In this document: positions 14,002 to 21,666 of the stretch, piece after piece
Numbering within the stretch: position 1 is the first letter of the stretch
How the letters are laid out: each line of letters starts with the position of its first letter
Assembly: GCA_020638595.1 (NCBI GenBank)
Contig: JACKIG010000047.1
Span: 1 to 21,666, forward strand
Length of the DNA: 21,666 bases
From: Rhodospirillaceae bacterium
GTDB taxonomy: Bacteria > Pseudomonadota > Alphaproteobacteria > DSM-16000 > Inquilinaceae
Direction: 5' to 3'
Notes under the pieces: model-generated
What the model was told of the DNA's origin: nothing
Seen by the model: the letters and a program-made list of their open reading frames with translations, nothing else
Databases searched by the model: none
Translations under genes and position numbers: made by a program

Positions 14002-15065
14002 GCATGGACGGGCAGCCCCCCGACCGCCTGGTCGGCAGTGCGCCCAGCAGCGAGGATGTGGGCGGCCCGTCGCTGCGTCCCACCAGCCTGGACGACTTCA
14101 TCGGGCAACAGCCCGTTCGCGCCAACCTGCGCGTGTTCATCACCGCTGCGCGCAGCCGCGGCGACGCGCTGGACCATGTGCTGCTGCACGGGCCGCCGGG
14201 CCTGGGCAAGACGACGCTGGCGCAGATCGTGTCGCGCGAGCTTGGCGTGAACTTCCGCGCCACCTCCGGCCCGGTCATCGCACGTGCGGGAGATCTGGCA
14301 GCCTTGCTGACCAATCTTCAGCCGCACGATGTCCTTTTTATTGACGAAATTCATCGCCTAAATCCTGCCGTAGAGGAGATTCTTTATCCAGCGATGGAGG
14401 ATTTCCAGCTCGACCTGGTGATCGGCGAAGGGCCGGCGGCGCGGTCGATCCGCATCGACCTGCCGATGTTCACGCTGATCGGCGCCACCACCCGGTCGGG
14501 CCTGATCACACGGCCGCTGCGCGAGCGATTCGGGATCCCGCTGCGGCTTGATTTCTATTCGCCCGAGGAACTGGAACAGATCGTGTCCCGGGGCGCCCAT
14601 CTGCTCGATTGCCCGCTGACGCCCGATGGCGCGGCAGAGATCGCCCGGCGTGCCCGAGGAACCCCCCGGGTGGCGGGGCGGCTGCTGCGCCGCGTGCGCG
14701 ACTTCGCCGCCGTTGCGGGCGCCGGTGCGATCGACGTGACGGTCGCCAGCTCCGCGCTGGCGCGCCTGGATGTCGATGCCAGCGGGCTGGACGCCATGGA
14801 CCGGCGCTACATGGCGCTGATCGCGGACAACTATGGCGGCGGGCCGGTCGGGGTGGAAACGCTGGCCGCCGCGCTGGCGGAGCAGCGCGACGTCCTGGAG
14901 GAAGTGATCGAGCCGTACCTCTTGCAGCAGGGCTTTCTGCAACGCACGCCCCGCGGGCGCATGCTGGCCGAGCGCGGCTATCGCCACCTCGGCATTCCGC
15001 CCCCGGCCGGGCGCAGCATGCAGCTGGACCTCCTGGGCCGCGGAGCCGACAACGGCGATGGCTGA
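13998..15065 (+). CDS. ruvB: Holliday junction branch-migration ATPase RuvB
   Basis: 355 residues. AAA+ motor that drives branch migration with RuvA. Walker A GPPGLGKT (65-72), Walker B LFIDE (113-117), sensor 1 GATTRSG, arginine finger RERFG and the C-terminal winged-helix domain (EEVIEPYLLQQGFLQRTPRGRM) are all present. The start is a GTG at 13998 overlapping the ruvA stop (GTGA); an ATG lies two codons later. An odd feature is a run of codons ending in A or T (14313-14396, over Walker B) inside a gene otherwise almost wholly GC-ending. The last 8 bases overlap ybgC. Confidence 0.97.
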   Translation: MSMDGQPPDRLVGSAPSSEDVGGPSLRPTSLDDFIGQQPVRANLRVFITAARSRGDALDHVLLHGPPGLGKTTLAQIVSRELGVNFRATSGPVIARAGDLAALLTNLQPHDVLFIDEIHRLNPAVEEILYPAMEDFQLDLVIGEGPAARSIRIDLPMFTLIGATTRSGLITRPLRERFGIPLRLDFYSPEELEQIVSRGAHLLDCPLTPDGAAEIARRARGTPRVAGRLLRRVRDFAAVAGAGAIDVTVASSALARLDVDASGLDAMDRRYMALIADNYGGGPVGVETLAAALAEQRDVLEEVIEPYLLQQGFLQRTPRGRMLAERGYRHLGIPPPAGRSMQLDLLGRGADNGDG

Positions 15066-15519
15066 GGCAAGGGCGTCCGCCGACGCGGCCCACCGGCTGA
15101 TGGTCCGCGTCTACTGGGAAGACACCGACGCCGGCGGCATCGTCTACTACGCCAACTATCTCCGGTTCGCCGAGCGGGCCCGCAGCGAGCTTGTGCGCCT
15201 GGCGGGCCTCGATCAGGCGGCCCTTCTCTGCGACCACGGCATCGCGTTCGCAGTGCGGCGGTGCGAGATCGACTACCGGGCTCCGGCGCGGCTTGACGAC
15301 CTGCTGTGCGTGGTCACGCGGGTGGAGAGGCTGGGCGGCGCCAGCATCGCCATGCGCCAGGAGATTTTCCGCGACGAGACCCCGATCGTCGGCTTGTTGG
15401 TGGATCTGGTTTCTGTCAACCGTGACCTCCAGCCGGTCCGGTTGCCGCCGGAGGTGCGGGCCACCCTGGCGCAATGGCAGGCAGGCGATCGCCCGGCAGC
15501 GACGGCGCCGGCGGCTTGA
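15058..15519 (+). CDS. ybgC: Tol-Pal-associated acyl-CoA thioesterase YbgC
   Basis: 153 residues. Hot-dog-fold thioesterase (4-hydroxybenzoyl-CoA thioesterase family) encoded next to tol-pal in most proteobacteria and thought to act on acyl-CoA or acyl-ACP in phospholipid metabolism. The signature is VYWEDTDAGGIVYYANYLRFAERAR (residues 18-42; split here for its length: YWEDTDAGG then IVYYANYLRFAERAR), with the catalytic Asp in EDTD. FAVRRCEIDYRAPARLDD and SIAMRQEIF follow. Overlaps the ruvB end by 8 bases, which ties the ruv and tol blocks into one likely transcript. The N-terminal ten residues and the Ala-rich tail are variable. Confidence 0.95.
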   Translation: MAEARASADAAHRLMVRVYWEDTDAGGIVYYANYLRFAERARSELVRLAGLDQAALLCDHGIAFAVRRCEIDYRAPARLDDLLCVVTRVERLGGASIAMRQEIFRDETPIVGLLVDLVSVNRDLQPVRLPPEVRATLAQWQAGDRPAATAPAA

Positions 15520-15569
15520 GACGGTAAGGACGCAAGAAAAAGGCAGAGGCGGAGCAGGAAGCCGTAACC

Positions 15570-16367
<798 letters not shown>

Positions 16368-16373
16368 CGGGCC

Positions 16374-16817
16374 ATGGCTGCCTTCCTGACCTCGCCACGC
16401 CGGTCCGGCCGCGGCCGCCGGCATGCGCCGATGTGGCAGATCAACGTCACGCCGTTCGTCGACGTGATGCTGGTGCTGCTGATCGTCTTCATGGTCACGG
16501 CCCCGCTGCTGACGGTCGGGGTTCCGGTCGACCTGCCGCGCACGGAGGCGCGCAATCTGAGCGACCCCGACGAACCGCTGATCATCACGGTCACGGCCGA
16601 GGGCAAGATCTATGTGCAGGAGACGGAGGTGGTGATCGAGCGGCTGATCCCGCTGTTGACCAGCGTGACGGAGGCCAACCGCGAGGCGCGCATCTTCCTG
16701 CGCGGCGACCGGGCCATCGCCTATGGCCGGATGATGGAGGTGATGGGGGCGGTCAACAACGCCGGCTTCACGCGCGTCGCCCTGGTCGCCGAACTGCCGC
16801 CGCCCGAGACGCAGTAA
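16374..16817 (+). CDS. tolR: Tol-Pal motor subunit TolR
   Basis: 147 residues. ExbD/TolR family: short cytoplasmic N-terminus, one membrane helix (~29-48, VDVMLVLLIVFMVTAPLL) with the proton-carrying Asp30 in TPFVDVML, and a periplasmic domain (LIITVTAEGKIYVQ, EARIFLRGDRAIAYGRMMEVM, VALVAELPPPE). Starts 6 bases after the tolQ stop. Confidence 0.97.
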   Translation: MAAFLTSPRRSGRGRRHAPMWQINVTPFVDVMLVLLIVFMVTAPLLTVGVPVDLPRTEARNLSDPDEPLIITVTAEGKIYVQETEVVIERLIPLLTSVTEANREARIFLRGDRAIAYGRMMEVMGAVNNAGFTRVALVAELPPPETQ

Positions 16818-16833
16818 CCGGACGGTCCCCCCC

Positions 16834-17934
16834 ATGCGCTCCGGCTTCGCAGTCTCGCTGGCGCTCCATATCCTGGTCATCCTGCTGCTGACCTATGGGC
16901 TGCCATTTCTGCGCGACGACCCGCCGCTGGCGATCAGCGCGGTACCGGTGGAGTTCATCGACGCCCGCGAGCTGGGCCTGATGCCGTCGCCCGACACGGG
17001 CGAGGCCGAGCCCGAGCCCCCCCCGCCGCCGCAGGTCGCGACGCCCGAGCCACCCCCCGAGATCCCGGACATCGCGACGCCGGAAGTCCCGTTGCCCGAC
17101 GCGCCGCCCTCGCCGCCGCAACGGCCGGTCGAGCCGGAGCCCCCCGCGGCCGAAGTCGTGGCCGATGCGCGGACACCGGACCAGATGCCGGAGGTGCAAA
17201 GCGCGCCCGAACCGCCGCCGCCGGCCCCGGAGCCGCCGCAGCCGGAGCCACCCCCCGTCGCGCCACCGCCGCCGGACAGACCCGCCCCCCCGCCGCCACC
17301 GGACGCGGAACCGCTGGACGAGATCGAACCGGAGCCCGAGCCCGAACCGGAACCTGAGCCCGAACCGGAACCCGAGCCGGAGCCGGAACCCGAACCGGAG
17401 CCCGATTCGGCGCTTCAGCCGGCGCCAGCTGAGCAGCCGCAGGTGGCCGCGGCGGCCCCGTCGCCGTTCCCGGCGCCGCCGCGCCGGCCGGATGCCCCGG
17501 AACGCCCGGCGCAGGTCGAACAGCCGCAGCCGCAGCAACCACAGCCGCAGCAAGCGCAACCGCAGCCGGCGGCCCAGCAACCGCAGCAGCCCACGCAGTC
17601 GACCACGTTCTCCAGCGAGCCGAGCCGCCTGTCCGCCGCGCAGGAAGACGCCGTCCGCCAGGCGGTGCGCCGGTGCTGGAACTTCGACCCGAACGTCGCC
17701 AATGCGGACCGGCTGATCGTGGAAATCCGCGTGATCATGCGCCAGGACGCCACGGTGGAGCAGGCCCGAGTCGTCGACGAGGCGCGCTACCGCAGCGATC
17801 CCGTCTTCCGCGGCGCGGCCGACCGCGCGTGGCGCGCCGTCATGAACGAGAATTGCCAGCCGTTCCCGCTGCCGCCCGATCGCTATTCGGAATGGCGCGA
17901 CATCGTGTTTGTCTTTGACCCTCGTGATCTGTAG
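16834..17934 (+). CDS. tolA: TolA-family protein with Pro/Glu-rich periplasmic arm
   Basis: 366 residues. TolA spans the periplasm from the TolQR motor to TolB/Pal. A single N-terminal membrane helix (~4-22, GFAVSLALHILVILLLTYG) is followed by ~240 residues of low-complexity arm, then a C-terminal TolA/TonB-type domain (~265-366: SAAQEDAVRQAVRRCWNF, RLIVEIRVIMRQDATVEQARV, YSEWRDIVFVFDP) with Cys281 and Cys341 able to pair. In E. coli the arm is a long Ala/Lys helix; here it is Pro-rich, with 13 tandem Glu-Pro repeats and a Pro-Gln stretch, likely an extended polyproline-type rod as in TonB. The long opposite-strand frame over it is a compositional shadow. Confidence 0.95.
   Translation: MRSGFAVSLALHILVILLLTYGLPFLRDDPPLAISAVPVEFIDARELGLMPSPDTGEAEPEPPPPPQVATPEPPPEIPDIATPEVPLPDAPPSPPQRPVEPEPPAAEVVADARTPDQMPEVQSAPEPPPPAPEPPQPEPPPVAPPPPDRPAPPPPPDAEPLDEIEPEPEPEPEPEPEPEPEPEPEPEPEPDSALQPAPAEQPQVAAAAPSPFPAPPRRPDAPERPAQVEQPQPQQPQPQQAQPQPAAQQPQQPTQSTTFSSEPSRLSAAQEDAVRQAVRRCWNFDPNVANADRLIVEIRVIMRQDATVEQARVVDEARYRSDPVFRGAADRAWRAVMNENCQPFPLPPDRYSEWRDIVFVFDPRDL
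17326..17403 (+). repeat. Thirteen tandem Glu-Pro codon pairs in tolA
   Basis: Seventy-eight bases encode 13 consecutive Glu-Pro dipeptides using mixed codons (GAA/GAG with CCG/CCC/CCT). Codon mixing makes it an imperfect 6-bp repeat, less slippage-prone than a perfect one. Pro-Gln and Pro-Pro-rich stretches flank it. Confidence 0.95.
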
Positions 17935-17968
17935 TGAACCTGTGGCGATGACCTGGGGAGCCTGACCT

Positions 17969-19315
17969 ATGATCGTCGTAGAGCGTGCGTCGAGAACCGC
18001 GGCCCGCCTGCTGGGCCTGCTGCTGCTTGGCCTGACCTGCGTCGCCGCCTTCGGCCCCGCCGAGGCGGAACTGCGAATCGACGTCTACAGCCCCAACCCA
18101 CCGGAGCCGATGCCGATCGCCGTGCCGTCGTTCAGCGGCACGGGCAGCGACCAGTCGCGCGGGCAGGAGGTCGCGTCGGTGATCGCCGCAGACCTCGAAC
18201 GCTCGGGGCTGTTCCGGATCGTGGATCCCAATGCCTATATCCAGGATCCGCAATCGCTGATGTCCGGCCCGCGGTTCGCCGACTGGCGCATCATCAATGC
18301 CGAAGCCCTGGTGTCCGGCAGCGTCCAGACGCAGAGCGACGGGCGGCTGCGGGCGGAATTCCGGCTGTGGGACGTGATCGCCGAGACGGAAGCGGCGGGC
18401 CAGGCCTACCAGACGGAACCGGAGAACTGGCGCCGCATCGCCCACATCATCGCCGACCAGATCTATGAGCGTGTCACCGGCGAGAGCGGCTTCTTCGACA
18501 CCCGCATCGTCTATGTTTCGGAAAGCGGGCCGGCGACGGAACGCGTCAAGCGCCTGGCCATCATGGACCAGGACGGCGCGAATCACCGCTATCTCACCAA
18601 TGGCGATACGCTGGTGCTGACGCCGCGGTTCTCCCCCACCACGCAAGAGATCACCTTCCTCGCCTATTACGACAATCGGCCGCGGGTCTACCTGTTCAAC
18701 ATCGACACCGGCCAGCGCGAGCTGCTGGGCGATTTCCCGAGCATGACCTTCGCGCCCCGCTTCTCCCCCGATGGCAACAGCGTCATCATGAGCCAGGCGC
18801 AGGACGGCAATTCCGACATCTACGTCATGGACCTGCGCACGCGCAGTTCGCGCCGGCTGACGACGGACCCGGGGATCGACACCTCGCCGTCCTATTCGCC
18901 GGACGGCACCCAGATCGTCTTTGAAAGCGACCGGGGCGGCTCGCAGCAGCTTTATGTCATGGGTGCAGGCGGCGGGGGTGCCCAGCGCATCAGCTTCGGC
19001 CCCGGGCGCTACGGCAGCCCGGTGTGGTCGCCGCGTGGCGACCTGATCGCCTTCACCCACCTCAGCGGCGGACAGTTCGCCATCGGCGTGATGCGGCCCG
19101 ACGGGTCGGGCGAGCGCATCCTGGCGCAGGCCTATCACATGGAAGGCCCCACCTGGGCCCCCAACGGCCGGCTGATCATGTATTTCTCGGAAGGATCGAC
19201 CGGCCAGGGACGCTCCGCACGCCTGCACGTCGTCGGCATCGACGGCCGCACCAGCTGGACCGTACCGACGCCGCTTGACGGGTCCGATCCGGCATGGTCT
19301 TCCTTATTGCCGTGA
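17969..19315 (+). CDS. tolB: Tol-Pal translocation protein TolB
   Basis: 448 residues. Periplasmic TolB binds Pal, Lpp and OmpA and is released by TolA. Signal peptide 1-33 ends at AEA-ELR. The N-terminal alpha/beta domain (ELRIDVYSPNPP, DLERSGLFRIVDPNAYI, WRIINAEALVSGSV) is followed by a six-bladed propeller with repeated FSPDG/YSPDGT/WSPRGD/WAPNGR turns. TGGGGAG sits 8 bases before the ATG, 34 bases after tolA. Confidence 0.97.
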   Translation: MIVVERASRTAARLLGLLLLGLTCVAAFGPAEAELRIDVYSPNPPEPMPIAVPSFSGTGSDQSRGQEVASVIAADLERSGLFRIVDPNAYIQDPQSLMSGPRFADWRIINAEALVSGSVQTQSDGRLRAEFRLWDVIAETEAAGQAYQTEPENWRRIAHIIADQIYERVTGESGFFDTRIVYVSESGPATERVKRLAIMDQDGANHRYLTNGDTLVLTPRFSPTTQEITFLAYYDNRPRVYLFNIDTGQRELLGDFPSMTFAPRFSPDGNSVIMSQAQDGNSDIYVMDLRTRSSRRLTTDPGIDTSPSYSPDGTQIVFESDRGGSQQLYVMGAGGGGAQRISFGPGRYGSPVWSPRGDLIAFTHLSGGQFAIGVMRPDGSGERILAQAYHMEGPTWAPNGRLIMYFSEGSTGQGRSARLHVVGIDGRTSWTVPTPLDGSDPAWSSLLP

Positions 19316-19413
19316 GCACGAATGCCGGCCTGAGAGGCTGCGGCGCCCCGCGGGGAACGCAAGCGACGGGCAACCACTTTGGGACCCCAGTGCCTACTGA
19401 GGGATGAGCTGCC

Positions 19414-19914
19414 ATGAGACTTAAGGTGTTTCCCCTGTTCGCCGCAGTCCTGCTGCTGGTTGCCTGCGGCTCGTCGGAAGAGACGGTCACGACCGGCGGT
19501 GGCGGGACGGTCGTCACGCCGTCCACCGGCGGGCCACGCGCGGGCACGATCGAGGACTTCCAGGTCAATGTCGGCGACCGCGTGTTCTTCGCTCTCGACA
19601 GCTCCGAACTGTCGGGCGAAGCCAGGTCGACGCTCGACCGCCAGGCCGCCTGGCTGAACCAGTATCCCCAGGCGCAGCTGCGCATCGAGGGCCACTGTGA
19701 CGAGCGCGGCACGCGCGAATACAATCTCGCCCTCGGCGACCGGCGGGCCAACGCCGTGCGCAACTACCTGGTGGCGCAGGGCATATCGGCCTCGCGGCTG
19801 GATACGATCAGCTACGGCAAGGAACGTCCTGCCGTGGTCGGCAGCAACGAGTCCTCCTGGGCCCAGAACCGACGCGGTGTCAGCGTCATCACCAGCGGCG
19901 CGCCCATCAACTGA
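19414..19914 (+). CDS. pal: Peptidoglycan-associated lipoprotein Pal
   Basis: 166 residues. Outer-membrane lipoprotein anchoring the membrane to peptidoglycan. Lipobox LVAC (Cys18), a Gly/Thr-rich tether (~19-45), then an OmpA-like domain (~50-164): VFFALDSSELSGEARSTLD, then IEGHCDERGTREYNLALGDRR with the Asp97 and Arg residues that bind diaminopimelate, and ISYGKERPAV. Length and layout match the family. A 98-bp gap, with a CCCCGCGGGG palindrome at about 19347, separates it from tolB, so pal may have additional independent expression. Confidence 0.97.
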   Translation: MRLKVFPLFAAVLLLVACGSSEETVTTGGGGTVVTPSTGGPRAGTIEDFQVNVGDRVFFALDSSELSGEARSTLDRQAAWLNQYPQAQLRIEGHCDERGTREYNLALGDRRANAVRNYLVAQGISASRLDTISYGKERPAVVGSNESSWAQNRRGVSVITSGAPIN

Positions 19915-19938
19915 CGCGTCAGCCCGCCACGCCCCACG

Positions 19939-19966
19939 CCCGGCGAAGCGCCATAGTTTCGCCGGG
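19939..19966 (+). terminator. Hairpin between pal and cpoB
   Basis: CCCGGCGAA (19939-19947) pairs perfectly with TTCGCCGGG (19958-19966) across a 10-nt loop, 25 bases after the pal stop. It is followed by TTGGGGG rather than a T-run, so it may be a weak terminator, an attenuator tuning cpoB below pal, or an mRNA-stabilising stem. Confidence 0.35.
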
Positions 19967-20085
19967 TTGGGGGCCGAGTCTTGGCCGGACCTTCAATTGG
20001 CGCGGCCGGGCACCATTGGCTGGACGGCTCCTTCCCCCCGTACGCCTGCCGGCAGCGCTGCCATGCCAACCGACAAGGATGAGCC

Positions 20086-21126
20086 ATGCGGTTGATGCTT
20101 TCTCGCACGCTCCTGCCCAGCCGCCGTCAGGCCGCGACCTTCGGCTTGGCGGCCGCCCTGCTGGTGGCTGCCGGATGGGGTTTCCGGCCCACCGCGCCGG
20201 AGGCACAGGCGGGCGCCATTTCGTCGGAAAGCGTGCTGGGCCGGCTTGAGCGGCTGGAAGCCGAAGCGGCCCGACTGTCCGGCGCTCTGGGCAGTGACGG
20301 GCAGCCCCGCCTGATCCTGGCGCAGAGCGGATCGCTGCCGGGGTCCTATGCCGGGCAGGTCGAGGTCCGGCTGTCCCAGCTTGAAGCCCAGTTGCGGGAT
20401 CTCACCGGCCGCATCGAACAGGTGCAGTACGAGGTCCGCCAGCTGTCCGACCAGATGCAGCGCAACGCCCAGGACGTGGACTTCCGGCTGAGCGCGCTGG
20501 AAGGCGGGTCAGGCGGCGATGGCCCGACCGGGCCGCTGGGACCCATCGGCCCGATCGCCGGCAGCTCGCCGCCCGCAAGCACCGGCGGAACGGCGCCCGG
20601 CGATATCGGCCCGACCTATGAGCGCCTTACGGATCTGGCGGCGCCGCAGGACACCGGCGGCACGCTGGGGCAGTTGACGCTGACACCGGGGGACGATGTC
20701 GGCAGGGCAACGGGGACGGATGTGGCGGCCCTGCCCGCCGGCGATGCGCAGGCGCAATACGATTTCGCCTATCAGCTGTTGCAGCGCGCCGACTACCCCG
20801 CCGCGGAAACCGCCCTGCAGCAGTTCATCAGTGCCAACCCGACGCACCCGCTGGCCAGCAATGCCCAATACTGGCTCGGCGAGACCTACTATGTGCGGGG
20901 CCGGTTCAACGATGCGGCGATCGCCTTCGCCCAGAGCTACCAGCGCTATCCCACCGGCGCGAAAGCCGTCGACAGCCTGTTGAAGCTGGGCATGTCGCTG
21001 GCCGCGCTGGGGCAACGCGACGATGCCTGCCTGACCTTCGCGCAGTTGCGGACGGAGTTCCCCAGCGCCCCTGCCCTGGTGATCAACCGCGCCGACGAAG
21101 AGAGCGACCGCCTGCAGTGCCAGTGA
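20086..21126 (+). CDS. cpoB: Cell division coordinator CpoB (YbgF)
   Basis: 346 residues. CpoB couples Tol energy to septal peptidoglycan synthesis in the periplasm. An N-terminal hydrophobic signal (to about residue 44, ending AQAGA) is preceded by a basic segment. Residues ~48-68 and ~90-138 form coiled coil that trimerises (RLERLEAEAARLSG; RLSQLEAQLRDLTGRIEQ). A Gly/Pro/Ser-rich linker (~140-220), including a short GPTGPLGPIGPI stretch, leads to TPR repeats (~222-340: QYDFAYQLLQRADYPAAETA, AQYWLGETYYVRGRFNDAAI, AVDSLLKLGMSLAALGQRD). AAGGATGAG precedes the ATG. The stop overlaps the tilS start (TGATG). Confidence 0.95.
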   Translation: MRLMLSRTLLPSRRQAATFGLAAALLVAAGWGFRPTAPEAQAGAISSESVLGRLERLEAEAARLSGALGSDGQPRLILAQSGSLPGSYAGQVEVRLSQLEAQLRDLTGRIEQVQYEVRQLSDQMQRNAQDVDFRLSALEGGSGGDGPTGPLGPIGPIAGSSPPASTGGTAPGDIGPTYERLTDLAAPQDTGGTLGQLTLTPGDDVGRATGTDVAALPAGDAQAQYDFAYQLLQRADYPAAETALQQFISANPTHPLASNAQYWLGETYYVRGRFNDAAIAFAQSYQRYPTGAKAVDSLLKLGMSLAALGQRDDACLTFAQLRTEFPSAPALVINRADEESDRLQCQ

Positions 21127-21666
21127 TGCCGGCCGGGCCGGTCGGGCCTGGGGAGTTCGAGCGGCTGATGCAGCCGTTCGAGCCCTTCGAGCCCAACCCC
21201 CTGGTGGCCGTCGGCGTTTCGGGCGGGGCCGACAGCACCGCCCTCACCCTACTTGTCCACGATTGGGTGCGTGTGCGTGGCGGCCGGCTGATCGCCGTGA
21301 CTGTCGACCACGGCCTGCGCGCAGGTTCGGCGGCGGAGGCCGACGAGGTCGGCCGGCGGCTTGGCGCGCGCGGCGTTGACCACAGCGTCCTGCGCTGGAC
21401 CGACGGCGGTGCGGGCCCGGGCCTCCAGGCCAGGGCCAGGGCCGCGCGGCTCGACCTGCTGGCCGGCTTCTGCGCCGCGCACGGGGTCTTCCATCTGCTG
21501 CTGGCCCATGCCGGGGAAGACCAGGCCGAGACGGTGCTGATGCGGCTGGCCAAAGGCTCCGGCGTCGACGGCCTGGCCGGCATCCCGGCGGTGAGCGAAC
21601 GGCCGCAGCTGCGCCTTCTGCGCCCGCTGCTGCCGCTGGCCAAGGCCCGGCTGGAGGCGACCTGCA
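21126..21666 (+). CDS. tilS: tRNA(Ile)-lysidine synthase TilS, C-terminus cut by window edge
   Basis: TilS converts C34 of the CAU-anticodon tRNA-Ile to lysidine with ATP, so that it reads AUA. 180 codons are present; the full protein is usually 400-450 residues. The N-type ATP pyrophosphatase motif VGVSGGADSTAL lies near residue 31-42, TVDHGLRAGSAAEADEV follows, and AHAGEDQAETVLMRLAKGSG is the usual H(A)xxDQAETxLMRL block with Gly-Glu in place of the common Ala/Asp pattern. ATG 21126 overlaps the cpoB stop; a second in-frame ATG occurs at 21168. Following cpoB by overlap is the common alphaproteobacterial arrangement, with ftsH expected next. Confidence 0.95.
   Translation, partial: MPAGPVGPGEFERLMQPFEPFEPNPLVAVGVSGGADSTALTLLVHDWVRVRGGRLIAVTVDHGLRAGSAAEADEVGRRLGARGVDHSVLRWTDGGAGPGLQARARAARLDLLAGFCAAHGVFHLLLAHAGEDQAETVLMRLAKGSGVDGLAGIPAVSERPQLRLLRPLLPLAKARLEATC

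Noticed and set aside
16768..17580. Minus-strand frame encoding Arg/Leu/Gly-rich repeats
   Set aside because: It is the reverse complement of the Glu-Pro and Pro-rich repeat of tolA, so the periodicity comes from tolA coding.

Overview
This window is chromosomal DNA from a GC-rich alphaproteobacterium, most likely Rhodospirillales or a close relative. Three things point there: codon use with almost all third positions G or C; the cluster ruvC-ruvA-ruvB-ybgC-tolQ-tolR-tolA-tolB-pal-cpoB-tilS; and the block coiled-coil protein / zapA / 6S RNA / 5-formyltetrahydrofolate cyclo-ligase. I see no prophage, insertion sequence, CRISPR array or plasmid function. The window is mostly core genome with a stretch of poorly characterised envelope genes in the middle.

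Layout. 1-2507 (minus): ileS, cut by the left edge, preceded by a ~230-nt leader with a good promoter, a short open frame rich in Ile codons and a chain of overlapping hairpins. 2912-5327: a PilZ-domain gene, a small discoidin-like gene (minus), a COG3897-type methyltransferase and a PhnB-like VOC protein (minus). 5550-9593: a run of exported proteins and lipoproteins (secreted two-domain protein, three lipoproteins, a lytic transglycosylase) and a small PilZ protein, interrupted by tRNA-Val(CAC) on the minus strand. 9795-11112: DUF4164-like coiled coil, zapA, 6S RNA and 5-FCL. 11150-11968: ymdB-type phosphoesterase. 12083-12833: yebC, broken by one extra base. 12872-15065: ruvCAB. 15058-21126: ybgC and the Tol-Pal genes. 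21126-end: tilS, cut by the right edge.

How the parts work together. RuvABC form the Holliday-junction migration and resolution machine; yebC commonly precedes ruvC. TolQRA is the proton-driven inner-membrane motor, TolB and Pal are its periplasmic and outer-membrane partners, CpoB links it to peptidoglycan synthesis, and YbgC is the cytoplasmic thioesterase normally encoded with it. ZapA and probably its coiled-coil neighbour act at the FtsZ ring, so much of the right two thirds concerns division and envelope constriction. The lytic transglycosylase and lipoproteins fit the envelope theme but are not tied to it by direct evidence.

The most interesting item is the ileS leader: a predicted 22-codon leader peptide whose three Ile codons (ATT ATC and the rare ATA) lie at the loops of two overlapping hairpins, suggesting translation-coupled control of isoleucyl-tRNA synthetase. 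Next are a block of A/T-ending codons over the Walker B region of ruvB, the yebC frameshift, a TolQ with an apparent signal peptide, and an overlapping lipoprotein/lytic transglycosylase pair. I found no clear new multi-gene system.
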